A stretch of DNA of 64,000 nucleotides. Source: Subtercola endophyticus. GTDB lineage: Bacteria > Actinomycetota > Actinomycetes > Actinomycetales > Microbacteriaceae. Location of the stretch: assembly GCF_021044565.1 (NCBI RefSeq), contig NZ_CP087997.1, positions 124,001 through 188,000 on the forward strand, written 5' to 3'. Every line of letters starts with the position of its first letter. The first letter of the stretch is position 1. Of the stretch, positions 53,920 to 63,867 are shown in pieces. Under the pieces are notes generated by a model. It searched no databases. It had not been told where the DNA came from and worked only from the letters and a program-made list of their open reading frames with translations. Both the position numbers and the translations under genes were made by a program.

Positions 53920-54714
53920 TCAGTTCCTTGCGATGGCGAAGAAGCGCAGCAGCTCGAGGTAGAGCCAGACGACGGTGACGACCAGGCCGAAGGCGGCCGA
54001 CCAGCTCTGGTTGCGCGGGGCGCCGGCCTTGACCGCACGCTGAATCTGGTCGAAGTCGAGCACCAGCGAGTAGGCGGCGAGCAGCGTGACCAGCACACCG
54101 AGAATCAGGCCGATCGGAATGCCGAAGATGGTCGCGCTCGAGAGCCCGAACGCGTTCTGGTTGACGCCGGTGACGATGAGCACCACGTTCACGAGCGAGA
54201 ACACCAGGTAGCCGATCATGGCGATCAAGAAGATCTTCGTGGCTCGCTTCGACGCCCGCACCTTACCGAAGGCGAAGAGCACGAGCGTCACGGCGAACAC
54301 GCAGATGGTCGCGATGACGGCCTGCACGACGACACCCGGATAGCGCGCTTCGAAGACGCTCGACACGGCACCGATGAAGAGACCTTCGACCGCGGAGTAG
54401 AGCAGGATCAGCGGCGGTGACGGCTGCTTCTTGAAGATGTTCACCATGGCGAGCCCGAAGCCGATGAGCGCGGCGGGCAGGGCCAGCACGGGCACGTTCC
54501 ACCCGATGGCGGCGAACGCCACCAGCACAACGAAGTTCAGCGCGGTCTTGACGATGACGTCGTCGTAGCTGATACGCCCGGTCTGCGCCGGCGTGGCCGA
54601 CGGGGCGTCGTACATCGTCTCAAGGCCCTCGGCCGAGATCGGAGTGACAGGGGCAGCGGGCGCCTTGCCGTTGAAGGCAGGGTTGCGCGAAAAGGCGGGA
54701 TTGTTGGAAGCCAT
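53920..54714 (-). CDS. Bax inhibitor-1/YccA-like membrane protein
   Basis: 264 residues. After a cytoplasmic N-terminal part with repeated NPAF motifs come seven hydrophobic segments, including VVLVAFAAIGWNVPVLALPA, GFGLAMVNIF and LLYSAVEGLFIGAVSSVFEA; the last is the family's EG..LG..S hallmark. ILGVLVTLLAAYSLVLDFDQ carries the conserved Asp pair. Bacterial members form pH-sensitive Ca2+ leak channels. ATG 54714 follows GAGGAAACC. It runs towards the exporter operon, with the shared terminator between. Confidence 0.88.
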   Translation of the reverse strand: MASNNPAFSRNPAFNGKAPAAPVTPISAEGLETMYDAPSATPAQTGRISYDDVIVKTALNFVVLVAFAAIGWNVPVLALPAALIGFGLAMVNIFKKQPSPPLILLYSAVEGLFIGAVSSVFEARYPGVVVQAVIATICVFAVTLVLFAFGKVRASKRATKIFLIAMIGYLVFSLVNVVLIVTGVNQNAFGLSSATIFGIPIGLILGVLVTLLAAYSLVLDFDQIQRAVKAGAPRNQSWSAAFGLVVTVVWLYLELLRFFAIARN

Positions 54715-54855
54715 GGTTTCCTCGAGTCGGTGATGCTCGCAGCTGAATGGATGCACATCAAACCTACCGGCGAAATCCAGATGTTGGCTGGATGTTCGCG
54801 AACGTTAACAAAAAGGCGCCCACCGCGGCGGGCGGCCTCGTTCTAGGCTCTTTCC

Positions 54856-55869
54856 GTGGTGATTTCTGCTGTTCAGCGACTGGATGCCCGCCCCCTCGTC
54901 ATCGGCCACCGAGGTGCGAGCGGGTACCGCCCCGAGCACTCCGCCGCGGCCTACGAGCTGGCGTTCGAACTGGGCGCAGACTGCGTGGAGCCCGACGTCG
55001 TGGCCACGCGCGACGGGGTACTGGTGATCCGCCACGAGAACGAGATTTCGGGCACCACAGATGTGGCCGGGCATCCGGAGTTCGCCGGCCGGCGCCGCAC
55101 GGCCTCGGTCGACGGCGTGACCCACACCGGCTGGTTCACCGAAGACTTCACGTGGGCTGAACTGCAGACGTTGCGCTGCGTCGAACGGCTGCCGGCCCTG
55201 CGCCCCGGCAGCGCTGCGTACGACGGTCACTTCGGCATTCTGCGGTTGAGCGACCTCTTCTCGCTCGTAGAAAGGGCAGCGGATGCCCAGCAGCGCCCGC
55301 TCGGGATCGTCGCCGAGATCAAGCACGCCACCCACTTCGCTCGGCTTGGTCTGCCCCTCGACGAGCTCTTCGCGGCCGAGGTGGAGGCGGCTGGATGGAA
55401 CTCCGGCGACGGGCGACTCGTGGTGGAGAGCTTCGAGCCGACGGTGCTCGAGCGTGTTCGTGCCCGCGGAGTGCTCGCCCCTTCGGTGCTGTTGGTCGAG
55501 GCCGAGGGGGTCCCGGCCGACCTGGTGGCCGCACGGGGTGCCTCTGCTGCCGACTATGCGTCGTTCCTGACCCCAGACGGCCTGCGCGGTTTGAGCGTCG
55601 AGGGAATCAGTGTGCCGAAGCAGCTGCTGCTCCATCCCGGGAGCAGGCTGGTCGACTCTGCGCACGGCGCGGGGCTCGAGGTGTTCACGTGGACCCTGCG
55701 CCCCGAGAACGAGTTTCTCGACACGCGGTTTCGGGTCGGCGCCGACGAGGCGGCGTGGGGTGCGTGGCGCGACGAGTTTTCGCGCGTGATGGCCAGCGGG
55801 GTCGACGGGGTGTTCGCCGATCATCCTGATCTCGCGGTGGCGGTGCGAGCGGAGTTCGCGGGGCGCTGA
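54856..55869 (+). CDS. Glycerophosphodiester phosphodiesterase
   Basis: 337 residues with a TIM-barrel GDPD domain. Catalytic residues are visible: IGHRGASGYRPEHS (His18, Arg19, Glu27), CVEPDVVATRDGVLVIRHEN (Glu45, Asp47, His60), then IVAEIK. It hydrolyses glycerophosphodiesters to glycerol 3-phosphate and an alcohol, recycling phospholipid or teichoic head groups. A roughly 60-residue insertion typical of GlpQ-type enzymes follows His60. GTG start, no signal peptide, so it is probably cytoplasmic. Ends 77 bp before pcrA. Confidence 0.92.
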   Translation: MVISAVQRLDARPLVIGHRGASGYRPEHSAAAYELAFELGADCVEPDVVATRDGVLVIRHENEISGTTDVAGHPEFAGRRRTASVDGVTHTGWFTEDFTWAELQTLRCVERLPALRPGSAAYDGHFGILRLSDLFSLVERAADAQQRPLGIVAEIKHATHFARLGLPLDELFAAEVEAAGWNSGDGRLVVESFEPTVLERVRARGVLAPSVLLVEAEGVPADLVAARGASAADYASFLTPDGLRGLSVEGISVPKQLLLHPGSRLVDSAHGAGLEVFTWTLRPENEFLDTRFRVGADEAAWGAWRDEFSRVMASGVDGVFADHPDLAVAVRAEFAGR

Positions 55870-55946
55870 AACACCGGATCGTGTGTCTTCGCTGTCGGCG
55901 CAGTTCGGAGCCGATGTCAGAGGCGGGCGGGTAGAATTGAAGCCAC

Positions 55947-58478
55947 ATGACCACGCTCAACGAATCGCAGGATCGAACCGCCGTGCGCCCCGGCAAAACC
56001 GGCGCAGACCGGCCGTCGAGCGTGCCGATTATCTTGGACGGGCGCGAGCCGGGGCATCCGGGGGCGGGGCCGGGTGCTGCCGGCGAGACCGAAGATCCGC
56101 TGCTCGTCGGGCTGAATCCCGAGCAGCGCACCGCCGTCGAATACCGCGGGCCGGCCCTGCTCATCGTGGCGGGGGCGGGTTCGGGCAAGACTCGGGTGCT
56201 CACGCATCGCATTGCCAGCCTCATTCAGAGCCGAGAGGCGTGGCCCAGCCAGATTCTGGCCATCACGTTCACGAACAAGGCCGCCGCCGAGATGCGCGAG
56301 CGGGTCGGCGCGCTGCTCGGGCAGGTGGCCGACGGCATGTGGATCTCGACGTTCCACTCTGCGTGCGTGCGTATTCTGCGGCGCGAGGCCGAGAACTTCG
56401 GTTTCACGAAGAGCTTCACCATCTACGACTCGCACGACTCGCGCACGCTCATCAAGCGCATCATCAAAGACCTCTCGGCCGACACCTACGGGTTCACCGT
56501 TGCGGGTGTCGCGGGCAAGATCTCCAAGCTCAAGAACGAACTCGCCGACGCCGACAGTTATGCGCGCACGGCGAACTTCAACGACCCGCAAGAAGAGATG
56601 TTCGTCGAGATCTTTCGGCAGTACACCCGCAGCCTGAACGCTGCGAACGCCTTCGACTTCGACGACCTCATCGGGCAGACCGTGTTTCTGTTCCGGGCCT
56701 TTCCGCACGTGGCGGAGCACTACCGGCGGCGGTTCCGGCACATTCTGGTCGACGAATACCAAGACACCAACCACGCGCAGTACGCGCTGATTCACGAGCT
56801 GACTCGTCCGGTGGGCGAGGGTGATGAGGCGAGCATCCAGGCGTCTGGTCAGCAGTCGGGCCAGCGCACCGCCGGGCTGCCGGGTGCCTCGCTCACCGTG
56901 GTCGGCGACAGCGATCAGTCGATCTACGCGTTTCGCGGGGCGGATGTTCGTAACATCGTGGAGTTCGAACGCGACTTTCCCGGTGCCACCGTCGTGCTGC
57001 TCGAGCAGAACTACCGGTCGACGCAGAACATTCTGGCGGCCGCGAACGCGGTGATTCAGAACAACTTCGACCGCAAAGACAAAAAGCTCTGGACCGACAT
57101 CGGCGACGGCGACAAGATCACCGGATTCACGGGCTACAGCGGGCACGACGAGGCGCAGTTCGTGGCCGACGAGATCGGCAAGCTGCACGACGAGGGCACG
57201 GCATACAAAGATATTGCGGTGTTCTATCGCACCAACGCCCAGACGCGTGCGCTTGAAGAGATCTTCATCCGTTCGGCCGTGCCGTACCGGGTGCTCGGCG
57301 GTACGCGGTTCTACGAACGCGCGGAGATCAAGGATGTTCTGGCGTACCTGATCGCGGTCGCGAACCCGCGCGATGCCCTTGCTCTGCGGCGCATTCTGAA
57401 CACGCCGAAGCGCGGAATCGGGCCCGCCACCGAGACGGCGCTCGCGGTGTTCGCCGAGAACAACGACGTCAGTTATCGCGAGGCGATGCGGCGATCATCC
57501 GATCTCGGCCTCGGGCCGAAGGTGACGGGAGCGATCCTCGACCTGGCGAACCTGCTTGACGAGGCTACGGAGATGCTCGACCCCGAGCGGCCCGAGGGTG
57601 CGGCGACGGTCTCAGAGATTCTCACGCTGCTGCTCGAACGCAGTAAATATGTGCAGACGTTGCGCGCGGGCCGTGATCCACAAGACGAAGCGCGCGCCGA
57701 GAACGTCGAAGAGCTCGTGGCGGTCACGAAGGAGTTTCAGAAGAACAACCCCGAGGGCGGGCTGATCGATTTTCTCACCGAGGTGTCTCTGGTGGCGGCA
57801 GTGGATGAACTCGACGACACGAGCGGAACCGTCTCTCTCATGACGCTGCACACGGCGAAGGGGCTCGAGTACGAAGCCGTTTTTCTCACCGGCGTCGAAG
57901 AAGACTTGTTGCCACACCGCATGTCCGCCTCGGAGCCGGGTGGCCCGGCCGAGGAACGGCGACTGTTCTATGTGGGAATCACTCGCGCCCGGCGGCGGCT
58001 CTACCTGTCGCTGGCCATGACGCGGGCGCAGTACGGCGAGACCGCCGTGGCGATGCCGAGCCGGTACCTGCAAGAGATTCCGGCCGATCTCATCGACTGG
58101 AAGCAGTCGCCGGGCATGGCGAATTCGCGTGGTGGCACGCAGCCGCGTGCGCTCAACTCGAGTCGGCCGGGCGGCGGGTACAACTCGCGCAGCGCAATTC
58201 GGGCGAGCGATTCGCTGTCGTTCCGCGATCGTGATCGTGGGGGTGAGTACGGCGAGCCCCGGGTCAAGGCCGAGTGGCCGAACCGCGTCACGGCGCAGGT
58301 GCGCGACAACGGCGACCTCGAGTTGCACGCGGGCGACCGCATCCGCCACGCCGACTTCGGCGAGGGCCGCGTGAGTGCGGTCACAGGCGAGGGCACCAAG
58401 AAGGTCGCCCACGTGGCCTTCGACGCGGCCGGCGCCAAGAAGCTCCTCATCAAGATCGCCCCCATCGAAAAAATCTGA
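55947..58478 (+). CDS. pcrA: ATP-dependent DNA helicase PcrA/UvrD
   Basis: 843 residues, superfamily 1A. The N-terminal 50 residues are a disordered Pro/Gly extension. LLVGLNPEQRTAVEYRG is the Q motif, VAGAGSGKTRVL motif I (76-82), WISTFHSACVRILRREA motif Ia, ILVDEYQDTN motif II, VVGDSDQSIYAFRGAD motif III and VSLMTLHTAKGLEYEAVFL motifs V-VI. The C-terminal Tudor-like fold (about 790-843, RIRHADFGEGRVSAV) binds RNA polymerase in relatives. Works in nucleotide excision repair and removal of stalled polymerase. Essential in many Gram-positives. Confidence 0.96.
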   Translation: MTTLNESQDRTAVRPGKTGADRPSSVPIILDGREPGHPGAGPGAAGETEDPLLVGLNPEQRTAVEYRGPALLIVAGAGSGKTRVLTHRIASLIQSREAWPSQILAITFTNKAAAEMRERVGALLGQVADGMWISTFHSACVRILRREAENFGFTKSFTIYDSHDSRTLIKRIIKDLSADTYGFTVAGVAGKISKLKNELADADSYARTANFNDPQEEMFVEIFRQYTRSLNAANAFDFDDLIGQTVFLFRAFPHVAEHYRRRFRHILVDEYQDTNHAQYALIHELTRPVGEGDEASIQASGQQSGQRTAGLPGASLTVVGDSDQSIYAFRGADVRNIVEFERDFPGATVVLLEQNYRSTQNILAAANAVIQNNFDRKDKKLWTDIGDGDKITGFTGYSGHDEAQFVADEIGKLHDEGTAYKDIAVFYRTNAQTRALEEIFIRSAVPYRVLGGTRFYERAEIKDVLAYLIAVANPRDALALRRILNTPKRGIGPATETALAVFAENNDVSYREAMRRSSDLGLGPKVTGAILDLANLLDEATEMLDPERPEGAATVSEILTLLLERSKYVQTLRAGRDPQDEARAENVEELVAVTKEFQKNNPEGGLIDFLTEVSLVAAVDELDDTSGTVSLMTLHTAKGLEYEAVFLTGVEEDLLPHRMSASEPGGPAEERRLFYVGITRARRRLYLSLAMTRAQYGETAVAMPSRYLQEIPADLIDWKQSPGMANSRGGTQPRALNSSRPGGGYNSRSAIRASDSLSFRDRDRGGEYGEPRVKAEWPNRVTAQVRDNGDLELHAGDRIRHADFGEGRVSAVTGEGTKKVAHVAFDAAGAKKLLIKIAPIEKI

Positions 58479-58518
58479 GCCGCAGAACGCCTGAGCCGCT
58501 GAACGCCTGAGCCGCGCA

Positions 58519-58579
58519 ATCGAGCTGCGAGTTTGTGCGGGTGGAGCACTTCGCCACCCGCACAAACTCGTAGCTCGAT
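58519..58579. terminator. 26-bp palindrome between pcrA and the MpaB-like gene
   Basis: Arms 58519-58544 and 58554-58579 pair over 26 bp with a single G-T mismatch and a 9-base loop. The element lies between convergent genes 40 bp after pcrA. A short T-run is missing. Probably a bidirectional terminator or palindromic repeat like those at 7783 and 34609. Confidence 0.75.
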
Positions 58580-58609
58580 CGCACAAGTACGGGGTCGGGG
58601 GAGGGATGC

Positions 58610-59419
58610 TCAGGCTAAGGAGCGACGCAGGCGGGCCATGTAGCGGTCGCGCGGCAGGTGGCGGAGCATCTGCGGCAAGTGCGGATACACGACCGACGCC
58701 AGCGCGAAGACCCGGTCGAAGCGGCGCTGGCGGCGTTCGTTCCAGGGCAGCACGAAGGCCCGGCGCAGCTCGGGCGTCAGTAGTCCCGTGGTTACCAGCC
58801 TAACCAGGGGCATCACTACTCGCAGCCAGGGTGGAGCTGTACGGGGATGCAGGAGGTCGCTCGCGACACGACGCGCATCGTCGCTCACCGCCAGGGCAGC
58901 GACGGCATCTGCCCAGTAGACGTCGAAATCGGCGAGCGTGGCGGGCCAGAGCCGGCGGGGAACCTGCAGGGCGGTGCCCAGCACCGCGTACTGCTGATAG
59001 ACGTCTTCTGCATCGTCGGCATCGAGTGCGCCGAACACCTTCTCGTACACCGTGGCGGCCGATTGATAGAGAGTTGCCGCCACCCACAGCTGCTTCGCCG
59101 CATCGAACGCGTCGTACGCCGCCGCCCCGGTGACAGGCGCGGCCCCGACGGTGGCCGTGCGGCGGGAGCGAGGGCTGTGCACGGGACCGTGAGCTCGGTT
59201 GACGCGGTCGATCACGGCGCGGAGTTCGGCGGGGGTGCCGAAGACGGTGGCGTAAGCGTACGTGACGGTGTTGGCGAAGCGGTCGAGCGGACGGTTCGCG
59301 AAGTCGCTGTGCCGAGCCACTCCCGCGCCGACGGCGGGATCAGCGATCTGTAGCAGAATCGCCCGCCCGCCGCCGGCCAGCAGAACAGCTTCAGCGGCGA
59401 GGTCGGTGAACACGCTCAT
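58610..59419 (-). CDS. MpaB/rubber-oxygenase-like (DUF2236) protein
   Basis: 269 residues. GGGRAILLQIADPAVGAGVA near the N-terminus, RHSDF shortly after, and RPLDRFANTVTYAYATVFGT are the DUF2236 pattern of oxygenases related to mycophenolic-acid MpaB and latex-clearing protein. The His in ARHSDF and a second His in NRAHGPVH would be heme or metal ligands. Many actinobacterial members have no known substrate. No signal peptide. It ends at the 58519 palindrome and overlaps the surface-protein gene start-to-end by about 29 bp on the same strand. Confidence 0.83.
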   Translation of the reverse strand: MSVFTDLAAEAVLLAGGGRAILLQIADPAVGAGVARHSDFANRPLDRFANTVTYAYATVFGTPAELRAVIDRVNRAHGPVHSPRSRRTATVGAAPVTGAAAYDAFDAAKQLWVAATLYQSAATVYEKVFGALDADDAEDVYQQYAVLGTALQVPRRLWPATLADFDVYWADAVAALAVSDDARRVASDLLHPRTAPPWLRVVMPLVRLVTTGLLTPELRRAFVLPWNERRQRRFDRVFALASVVYPHLPQMLRHLPRDRYMARLRRSLA

Positions 59420-61424
59420 GCTTCGAGCCTAAGCGGTGACGCCTGTGCATCCACCCGAGCGTGATGACCGTCGATCCGATCGCCGTTGCAAGGAGTGCCC
59501 AGATCGCCCAGGGCGCGCCGGCCGCCAGAGCGCGCCCGGTCTCGGCGAGCACTGCGGAGCCACCGGATGCCGCCGCCAGCGGTGTACTCGGCGGCACGAC
59601 GGCGGGCGCGGGTGGGCTGAACGAAGGGCTGTTCGGAGGCGTCGGGCCCGGCGAGGCCGGAGCGGGGCTCGGGGTGGGGGTCGGAGTCGCCGGCGGTGGC
59701 GGAGGTACCTGACCGAGAGTCGACTCTGCCGCCTCCGCGAAGCTCGAGCTGAAGGCCGCGATGCGGTCTCCGCCCTGCGCCGTCGATGTCTTTGCCGGAT
59801 CGATGGTGTCGACCCAGACGTAGTAGCCGGCAGCCGGCAGCACACAGTCTGGGCTCGAGTACCGGCCAGGGCCATGGTCGGCGACCCGGTCGACGGTGCA
59901 CACGACGTGAGCACCGGCCGGAACGGTGGCAGAGGGGGAAGGCTGGTTCGCGAACGGCCCCAGCAGCGTGCTGGTGATCGTGACCGGTACCGGCTGCAAC
60001 GACCCGTCGGGCGCCGAATACACTCCCCACTCGTTAAGCCACGGCCCGGCGACGCTCGGCGTCGAGAGCGATTGGTCGTCGCCGTCGTCTGTCGCCGTGT
60101 CTGTCGTCACTGTCGCGCCGGTTTGCGAGCTCTGCGGGGTAGCCCTGGAAGGCGCCGAACTGTCGGGTGCCGAGCTGGCGGACGGCTCCGAGCTCTCGGG
60201 GGCCGAGCTCTCGGGGACCGAGCCGGCCGAGGGAACCGCGCTCTCGGGCACCGCGCTCTCGGGCGCCGAACTGTCGGGTGCCGAGCTCGGCAGCGCCGCG
60301 CCGCTCGGTGGTGCCGAGCTCGTGGGGGCTGCGCCGCTCGGTGGCGCCGAGCTCGTGGGGGCCGCGCCGCTCGGTGCTGCCGAGCTGTCGGGCGACGCGG
60401 CGATCGATGCTGTCGCCTTGGGCGCTTTGACCGAACCCGGGTCGAGGCCGAGCTCGAGGTGGTCGTACACCGACGCACCGACGTCGGCGAGTTGCGTACT
60501 TGCCTGCGTCGTGACCATGGGCTTGAACGGCAGCGGCGAGACATCGCCTGCGTGCGCGTGAGCGCTCGCGTTCGTAACGGTTCGGCCGGGCACCAGCAGC
60601 ACCTGGGCGTCGGGCGGGCCTTGCGCCACCGAGAAGTTGTCGCCGTACGGCAGGTTCGGGAAAGTGACGTCGGCCGAAACGTCGTTGAGGGCCGTGCCCG
60701 AGTCGGCCTCGACAGAAATGGTGACGCCGTTCAGAACGACCATGCGTGTGGAACCGTCGGCGAAATGAGCGCCCGTCAACGTGAGGGTTCCCCCGTTCTG
60801 GCCAGCCGGAATGGTGGTGGGCCCGCCGCCGATGAAGTCGACGACGAGCTCGGTCGAGACGGTCGACGGATGATCGGGGGCGAGGGAGAGCGAGACCTTC
60901 GCCGACACGGATCTCGACGCGCCGAACGGCTTGTCGAGGTCGACCAGCATCTGCCGGGCGGTCGCCAGCACCGCACCGCGATCTTCGTTCGCTCGCAGGG
61001 CGTAGTACCACTGATCGTGCGAGCCGAGCCCGCTGATGGTCCACACGGCCAGCTGTGCCGCCGCCATTCGCTCACGATCGGTCGTACCGGTTATGAAGTG
61101 CCGACCCACGAAGGCGAGTCGAGCCGAATCGTCGACGCCGAAGCGCCCCGTCTCGACTCCGTCGACGTAGCTGTAGTCGTGCCCCTCGGGGGGACTTTTG
61201 GTGACCTCCAGACACAGACCGGCATTCCCGTCAGCCAGGGTGTGAGAGCCGATCCAAGAGCGCCCGTCGGAGGCAGAGAGGTAACCGACCCCGTGGCCGA
61301 GAGCGGCGAGGGCGGAAGCGGAGCCGGCACTGAGGAACAGCGTGCCGACCATGGTCGCGCAGACAAGGCCGACGGTGAGGCAGCCCGTGAGACACGCAGA
61401 CAAGAGAAGAAGTATTCGTTTCAT
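59391..61424 (-). CDS. Surface protein with thioester-like domain and LAETG sorting signal
   Basis: 677 residues. A signal peptide (MKRILLLLSACLTGCLTVGL, helix to about residue 40) leads to a domain with GLCLEV (Cys71) and AAAQLAVWTI (Gln124), the Cys and Gln pattern of thioester (TED) domains in Gram-positive adhesins. Beta-rich domains follow to about 330, then a Ser/Ala/Pro-rich repeat spacer (SAPPSGAAPTS, about 345-450), another domain, a Pro/Thr stalk (PTPTPSPAPASP) and finally LAETG (626-630), a membrane helix and an Arg/His tail. LAxTG is the sortase E type signal. So it is likely a covalently anchored pilus- or adhesin-like protein. Start at 61424 precedes the signal. Confidence 0.85.
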   Translation of the reverse strand: MKRILLLLSACLTGCLTVGLVCATMVGTLFLSAGSASALAALGHGVGYLSASDGRSWIGSHTLADGNAGLCLEVTKSPPEGHDYSYVDGVETGRFGVDDSARLAFVGRHFITGTTDRERMAAAQLAVWTISGLGSHDQWYYALRANEDRGAVLATARQMLVDLDKPFGASRSVSAKVSLSLAPDHPSTVSTELVVDFIGGGPTTIPAGQNGGTLTLTGAHFADGSTRMVVLNGVTISVEADSGTALNDVSADVTFPNLPYGDNFSVAQGPPDAQVLLVPGRTVTNASAHAHAGDVSPLPFKPMVTTQASTQLADVGASVYDHLELGLDPGSVKAPKATASIAASPDSSAAPSGAAPTSSAPPSGAAPTSSAPPSGAALPSSAPDSSAPESAVPESAVPSAGSVPESSAPESSEPSASSAPDSSAPSRATPQSSQTGATVTTDTATDDGDDQSLSTPSVAGPWLNEWGVYSAPDGSLQPVPVTITSTLLGPFANQPSPSATVPAGAHVVCTVDRVADHGPGRYSSPDCVLPAAGYYVWVDTIDPAKTSTAQGGDRIAAFSSSFAEAAESTLGQVPPPPPATPTPTPSPAPASPGPTPPNSPSFSPPAPAVVPPSTPLAAASGGSAVLAETGRALAAGAPWAIWALLATAIGSTVITLGWMHRRHRLGSKHERVHRPRR

Positions 61425-61638
61425 GCCACCACCGTGGTGCCGCCGGGCATCCACTGCGTGAGAAAAACGTCACTCTGTGCACAGCTGTGAAGGGTCGTCA
61501 ACTGTGGATAGTAGGCTGTATGACGGTTTGGATGTCTCGATCTCAAGACATATTGAGAGTCTCATCCGGCTACCTCTCTTTTCTAAAAACCAGGCAACGC
61601 GCGCGTGCTGCGGCGGCGCGCGGATGGGATGAGCAAGC

Positions 61639-62808
61639 GTGGATCTATTTGAATATCAGGCCAGAGACCTGTTCGAGAGCTACGGCGTACCGGTGCTACC
61701 AGGCATCATCGCCGACACACCCGAAGAGGTGAAGGCTGCCGCCGAGAAGCTCGGCGGTGTGACGGTCGTCAAGGCCCAGGTCAAGATCGGCGGCCGCGGC
61801 AAGGCCGGCGGCGTGAAGGTGGCGTTCTCACCCGAAGACGCCGAGGAGAAGGCGAAGAGCATTCTCGGCCTCGACATCAAGGGCCATGTCGTCAAGCGCG
61901 TCATGGTCGCGGGCGGCGCGAACATCGACAAGGAGTTCTACTTCTCGGTGCTGCTCGACCGGGCCAACCGCTCGTACCTCTCGCTCGCCAGCTACGAGGG
62001 CGGCATGGAGATCGAAGAGCTCGCCGTCGAGCGCCCCGAAGCATTGGCCCGCATCGAGGTGGATCCCATCGCGGGCATCGATCTCGAGACCGCCACGAAG
62101 ATCGCGGTCGAGGCGAAATTCCCCGCCGAACTCGTCGACAAAGTCGCGCCGGTGTTCGTGAAGCTCTGGGACGTGTACAAGGGCGAAGACGCCACGCTGG
62201 TCGAGGTCAACCCGCTCGTGCTCACGAAGGAGGGCGACATCATCGCCCTCGACGGCAAGGTCTCGCTCGACGAGAACGCCGACTTCCGTCACCCGAACCA
62301 TGAAGCGCTCGAAGACGCCGAGGCGGCCGATCCGCTCGAGGCGAAGGCCAAGAAGCTCAACCTGAACTACGTCAAGCTCGACGGCGAGGTCGGTGTCATC
62401 GGCAACGGCGCCGGTCTGGTGATGTCGACGCTCGACGTCGTGTCGTACGCCGGTGAGAAGCACGGCGGCGTGCGGCCGGCCAACTTTCTCGACATCGGCG
62501 GCGGAGCATCGGCTCAGGTCATGGCCAACGGTCTCGATGTGATTCTCGGCGACGCGCAGGTCAAGAGCGTGTTCGTCAACGTCTTCGGCGGCATCACGGC
62601 GTGCGACGCCGTCGCCAACGGAATCGTCGGTGCCCTCGAGGTGCTCGGCGACACCGCCACCAAGCCCCTGGTCGTGCGACTCGACGGCAACAAGGTCGAG
62701 GAGGGTCGCCGCATTCTTCAGGAGGCGGCGCACCCGCTCGTGACACTGGCCCTCACCATGGACGAAGGCGCCGACAAGGCCGCCGAGCTCGCCGCAGCGG
62801 CGAAGTAG
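61639..62808 (+). CDS. sucC: Succinyl-CoA synthetase beta subunit
   Basis: 389 residues. [20 protein letters not shown] opens an ATP-grasp domain; [33 protein letters not shown] and [11 protein letters not shown] are conserved. It binds the nucleotide and Mg2+ and, with SucD, makes ATP or GTP from succinyl-CoA in the TCA cycle. GTG start. The 215-bp leader from the divergent surface protein carries the promoter, but no clear boxes are picked. sucD follows after 12 bp. Confidence 0.98.
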   Translation: MDLFEYQARDLFESYGVPVLPGIIADTPEEVKAAAEKLGGVTVVKAQVKIGGRGKAGGVKVAFSPEDAEEKAKSILGLDIKGHVVKRVMVAGGANIDKEFYFSVLLDRANRSYLSLASYEGGMEIEELAVERPEALARIEVDPIAGIDLETATKIAVEAKFPAELVDKVAPVFVKLWDVYKGEDATLVEVNPLVLTKEGDIIALDGKVSLDENADFRHPNHEALEDAEAADPLEAKAKKLNLNYVKLDGEVGVIGNGAGLVMSTLDVVSYAGEKHGGVRPANFLDIGGGASAQVMANGLDVILGDAQVKSVFVNVFGGITACDAVANGIVGALEVLGDTATKPLVVRLDGNKVEEGRRILQEAAHPLVTLALTMDEGADKAAELAAAAK

Positions 62809-62820
62809 AGGAAGAACAAC

Positions 62821-63723
62821 ATGTCGATTTTTCTGAACAAGGACTCCAAGGTCATCGTGCAGGGCATCACCGGCGGTGAGGGCAGCAAGCACACGGCCCT
62901 CATGCTGAAAGCCGGCACTCAGGTGCTGGGCGGTGTCAACGCCCGCAAGGCCGGCACCACCGTGAGCCACACCGCGGCAGACGGTTCTGCCGTCGAGCTG
63001 CCGGTGTTCGCAAGCGTGGCCGAGGCCATCGAGAAGACCGGTGCCGACGTTTCCATCGCGTTCGTGCCGCCGGCGTTCTCGAAAGACGCCATCATCGAGG
63101 CCATCGACGCCGAGATTCCGCTGCTGGTCATCATCACCGAGGGTATTCCGGTGCAGGATTCGGCCGAGGCCTGGGCCTACGCCAAGCAGAAGGGCAACAA
63201 GACCCGCATCATCGGACCGAACTGCCCCGGCATCATCACGCCCGGTGAGGCTCTCGTCGGCATCACGCCCGCGAACATCACCGGCAAGGGCCCCATCGGC
63301 CTCGTCTCGAAGTCGGGAACCCTGACCTACCAGATGATGTACGAGCTGCGCGACCTGGGCTTCTCGACCGCCATCGGCATCGGCGGCGACCCCATCATCG
63401 GCACCACGCACATCGACGCGCTCGCCGCCTTCGAGGCCGACCCCGAGACGAAGGCGATCGTCATGATCGGCGAGATCGGCGGCGACGCCGAAGAGCGTGC
63501 CGCGGACTTCATCAAGGCGAACGTCACCAAGCCGGTCGTCGGCTACGTGGCGGGCTTCACCGCTCCCGAAGGCAAGACCATGGGCCACGCCGGCGCCATC
63601 GTCTCGGCCGGTGCGGGCACCGCTCAGGGCAAAAAAGAGGCCCTCGAGGCAGCCGGAGTCAAGGTCGGCAAGACGCCGAGCGAGACCGCCGCGCTGTTGC
63701 GTGAGGTCTACGCCGCGCTGTAG
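62821..63723 (+). CDS. sucD: Succinyl-CoA synthetase alpha subunit
   Basis: 300 residues. [20 protein letters not shown] is the CoA-binding start, [12 protein letters not shown] the middle motif, and [20 protein letters not shown] the active loop with the phosphorylated His256. It forms the catalytic subunit with SucC. ATG after AGAGGAAGAAC. Normal length and motifs. Confidence 0.98.
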   Translation: MSIFLNKDSKVIVQGITGGEGSKHTALMLKAGTQVLGGVNARKAGTTVSHTAADGSAVELPVFASVAEAIEKTGADVSIAFVPPAFSKDAIIEAIDAEIPLLVIITEGIPVQDSAEAWAYAKQKGNKTRIIGPNCPGIITPGEALVGITPANITGKGPIGLVSKSGTLTYQMMYELRDLGFSTAIGIGGDPIIGTTHIDALAAFEADPETKAIVMIGEIGGDAEERAADFIKANVTKPVVGYVAGFTAPEGKTMGHAGAIVSAGAGTAQGKKEALEAAGVKVGKTPSETAALLREVYAAL

Positions 63724-63732
63724 TTCGGTCAG

Positions 63733-63767
63733 GCGAGAGCGGATGCCCGAGCATCCACTCTCGCCGC
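63733..63767. repeat. Palindrome with GGATGC core after sucD
   Basis: GCGAGAG, GGATGC, CCGA, GCATCC and CTCTCGC succeed each other in 63733-63767 as an imperfect palindrome. It shares GAGAG and GGATGC with both arms of the 34609-34676 palindrome, so the two may belong to one repeat family. Confidence 0.55.
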
Positions 63768-63801
63768 GAGAGCAATCGGGTGCCGCAGTTGCGCCACCCG
63801 C

Positions 63802-63839
63802 ACGTAACGGCCCTCCATTCCGGTGGAGGGCCGTTACGT
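63802..63839 (+). terminator. Intrinsic terminator downstream of sucCD
   Basis: Arms 63802-63817 and 63824-63839 form a perfect 16-bp stem with a 6-base loop, followed by TTTGT. It lies 79 bp after the sucD stop and just before the next gene. Confidence 0.88.
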
Positions 63840-63867
63840 TTGTACTGATGATGATCGGAGCCACAGC

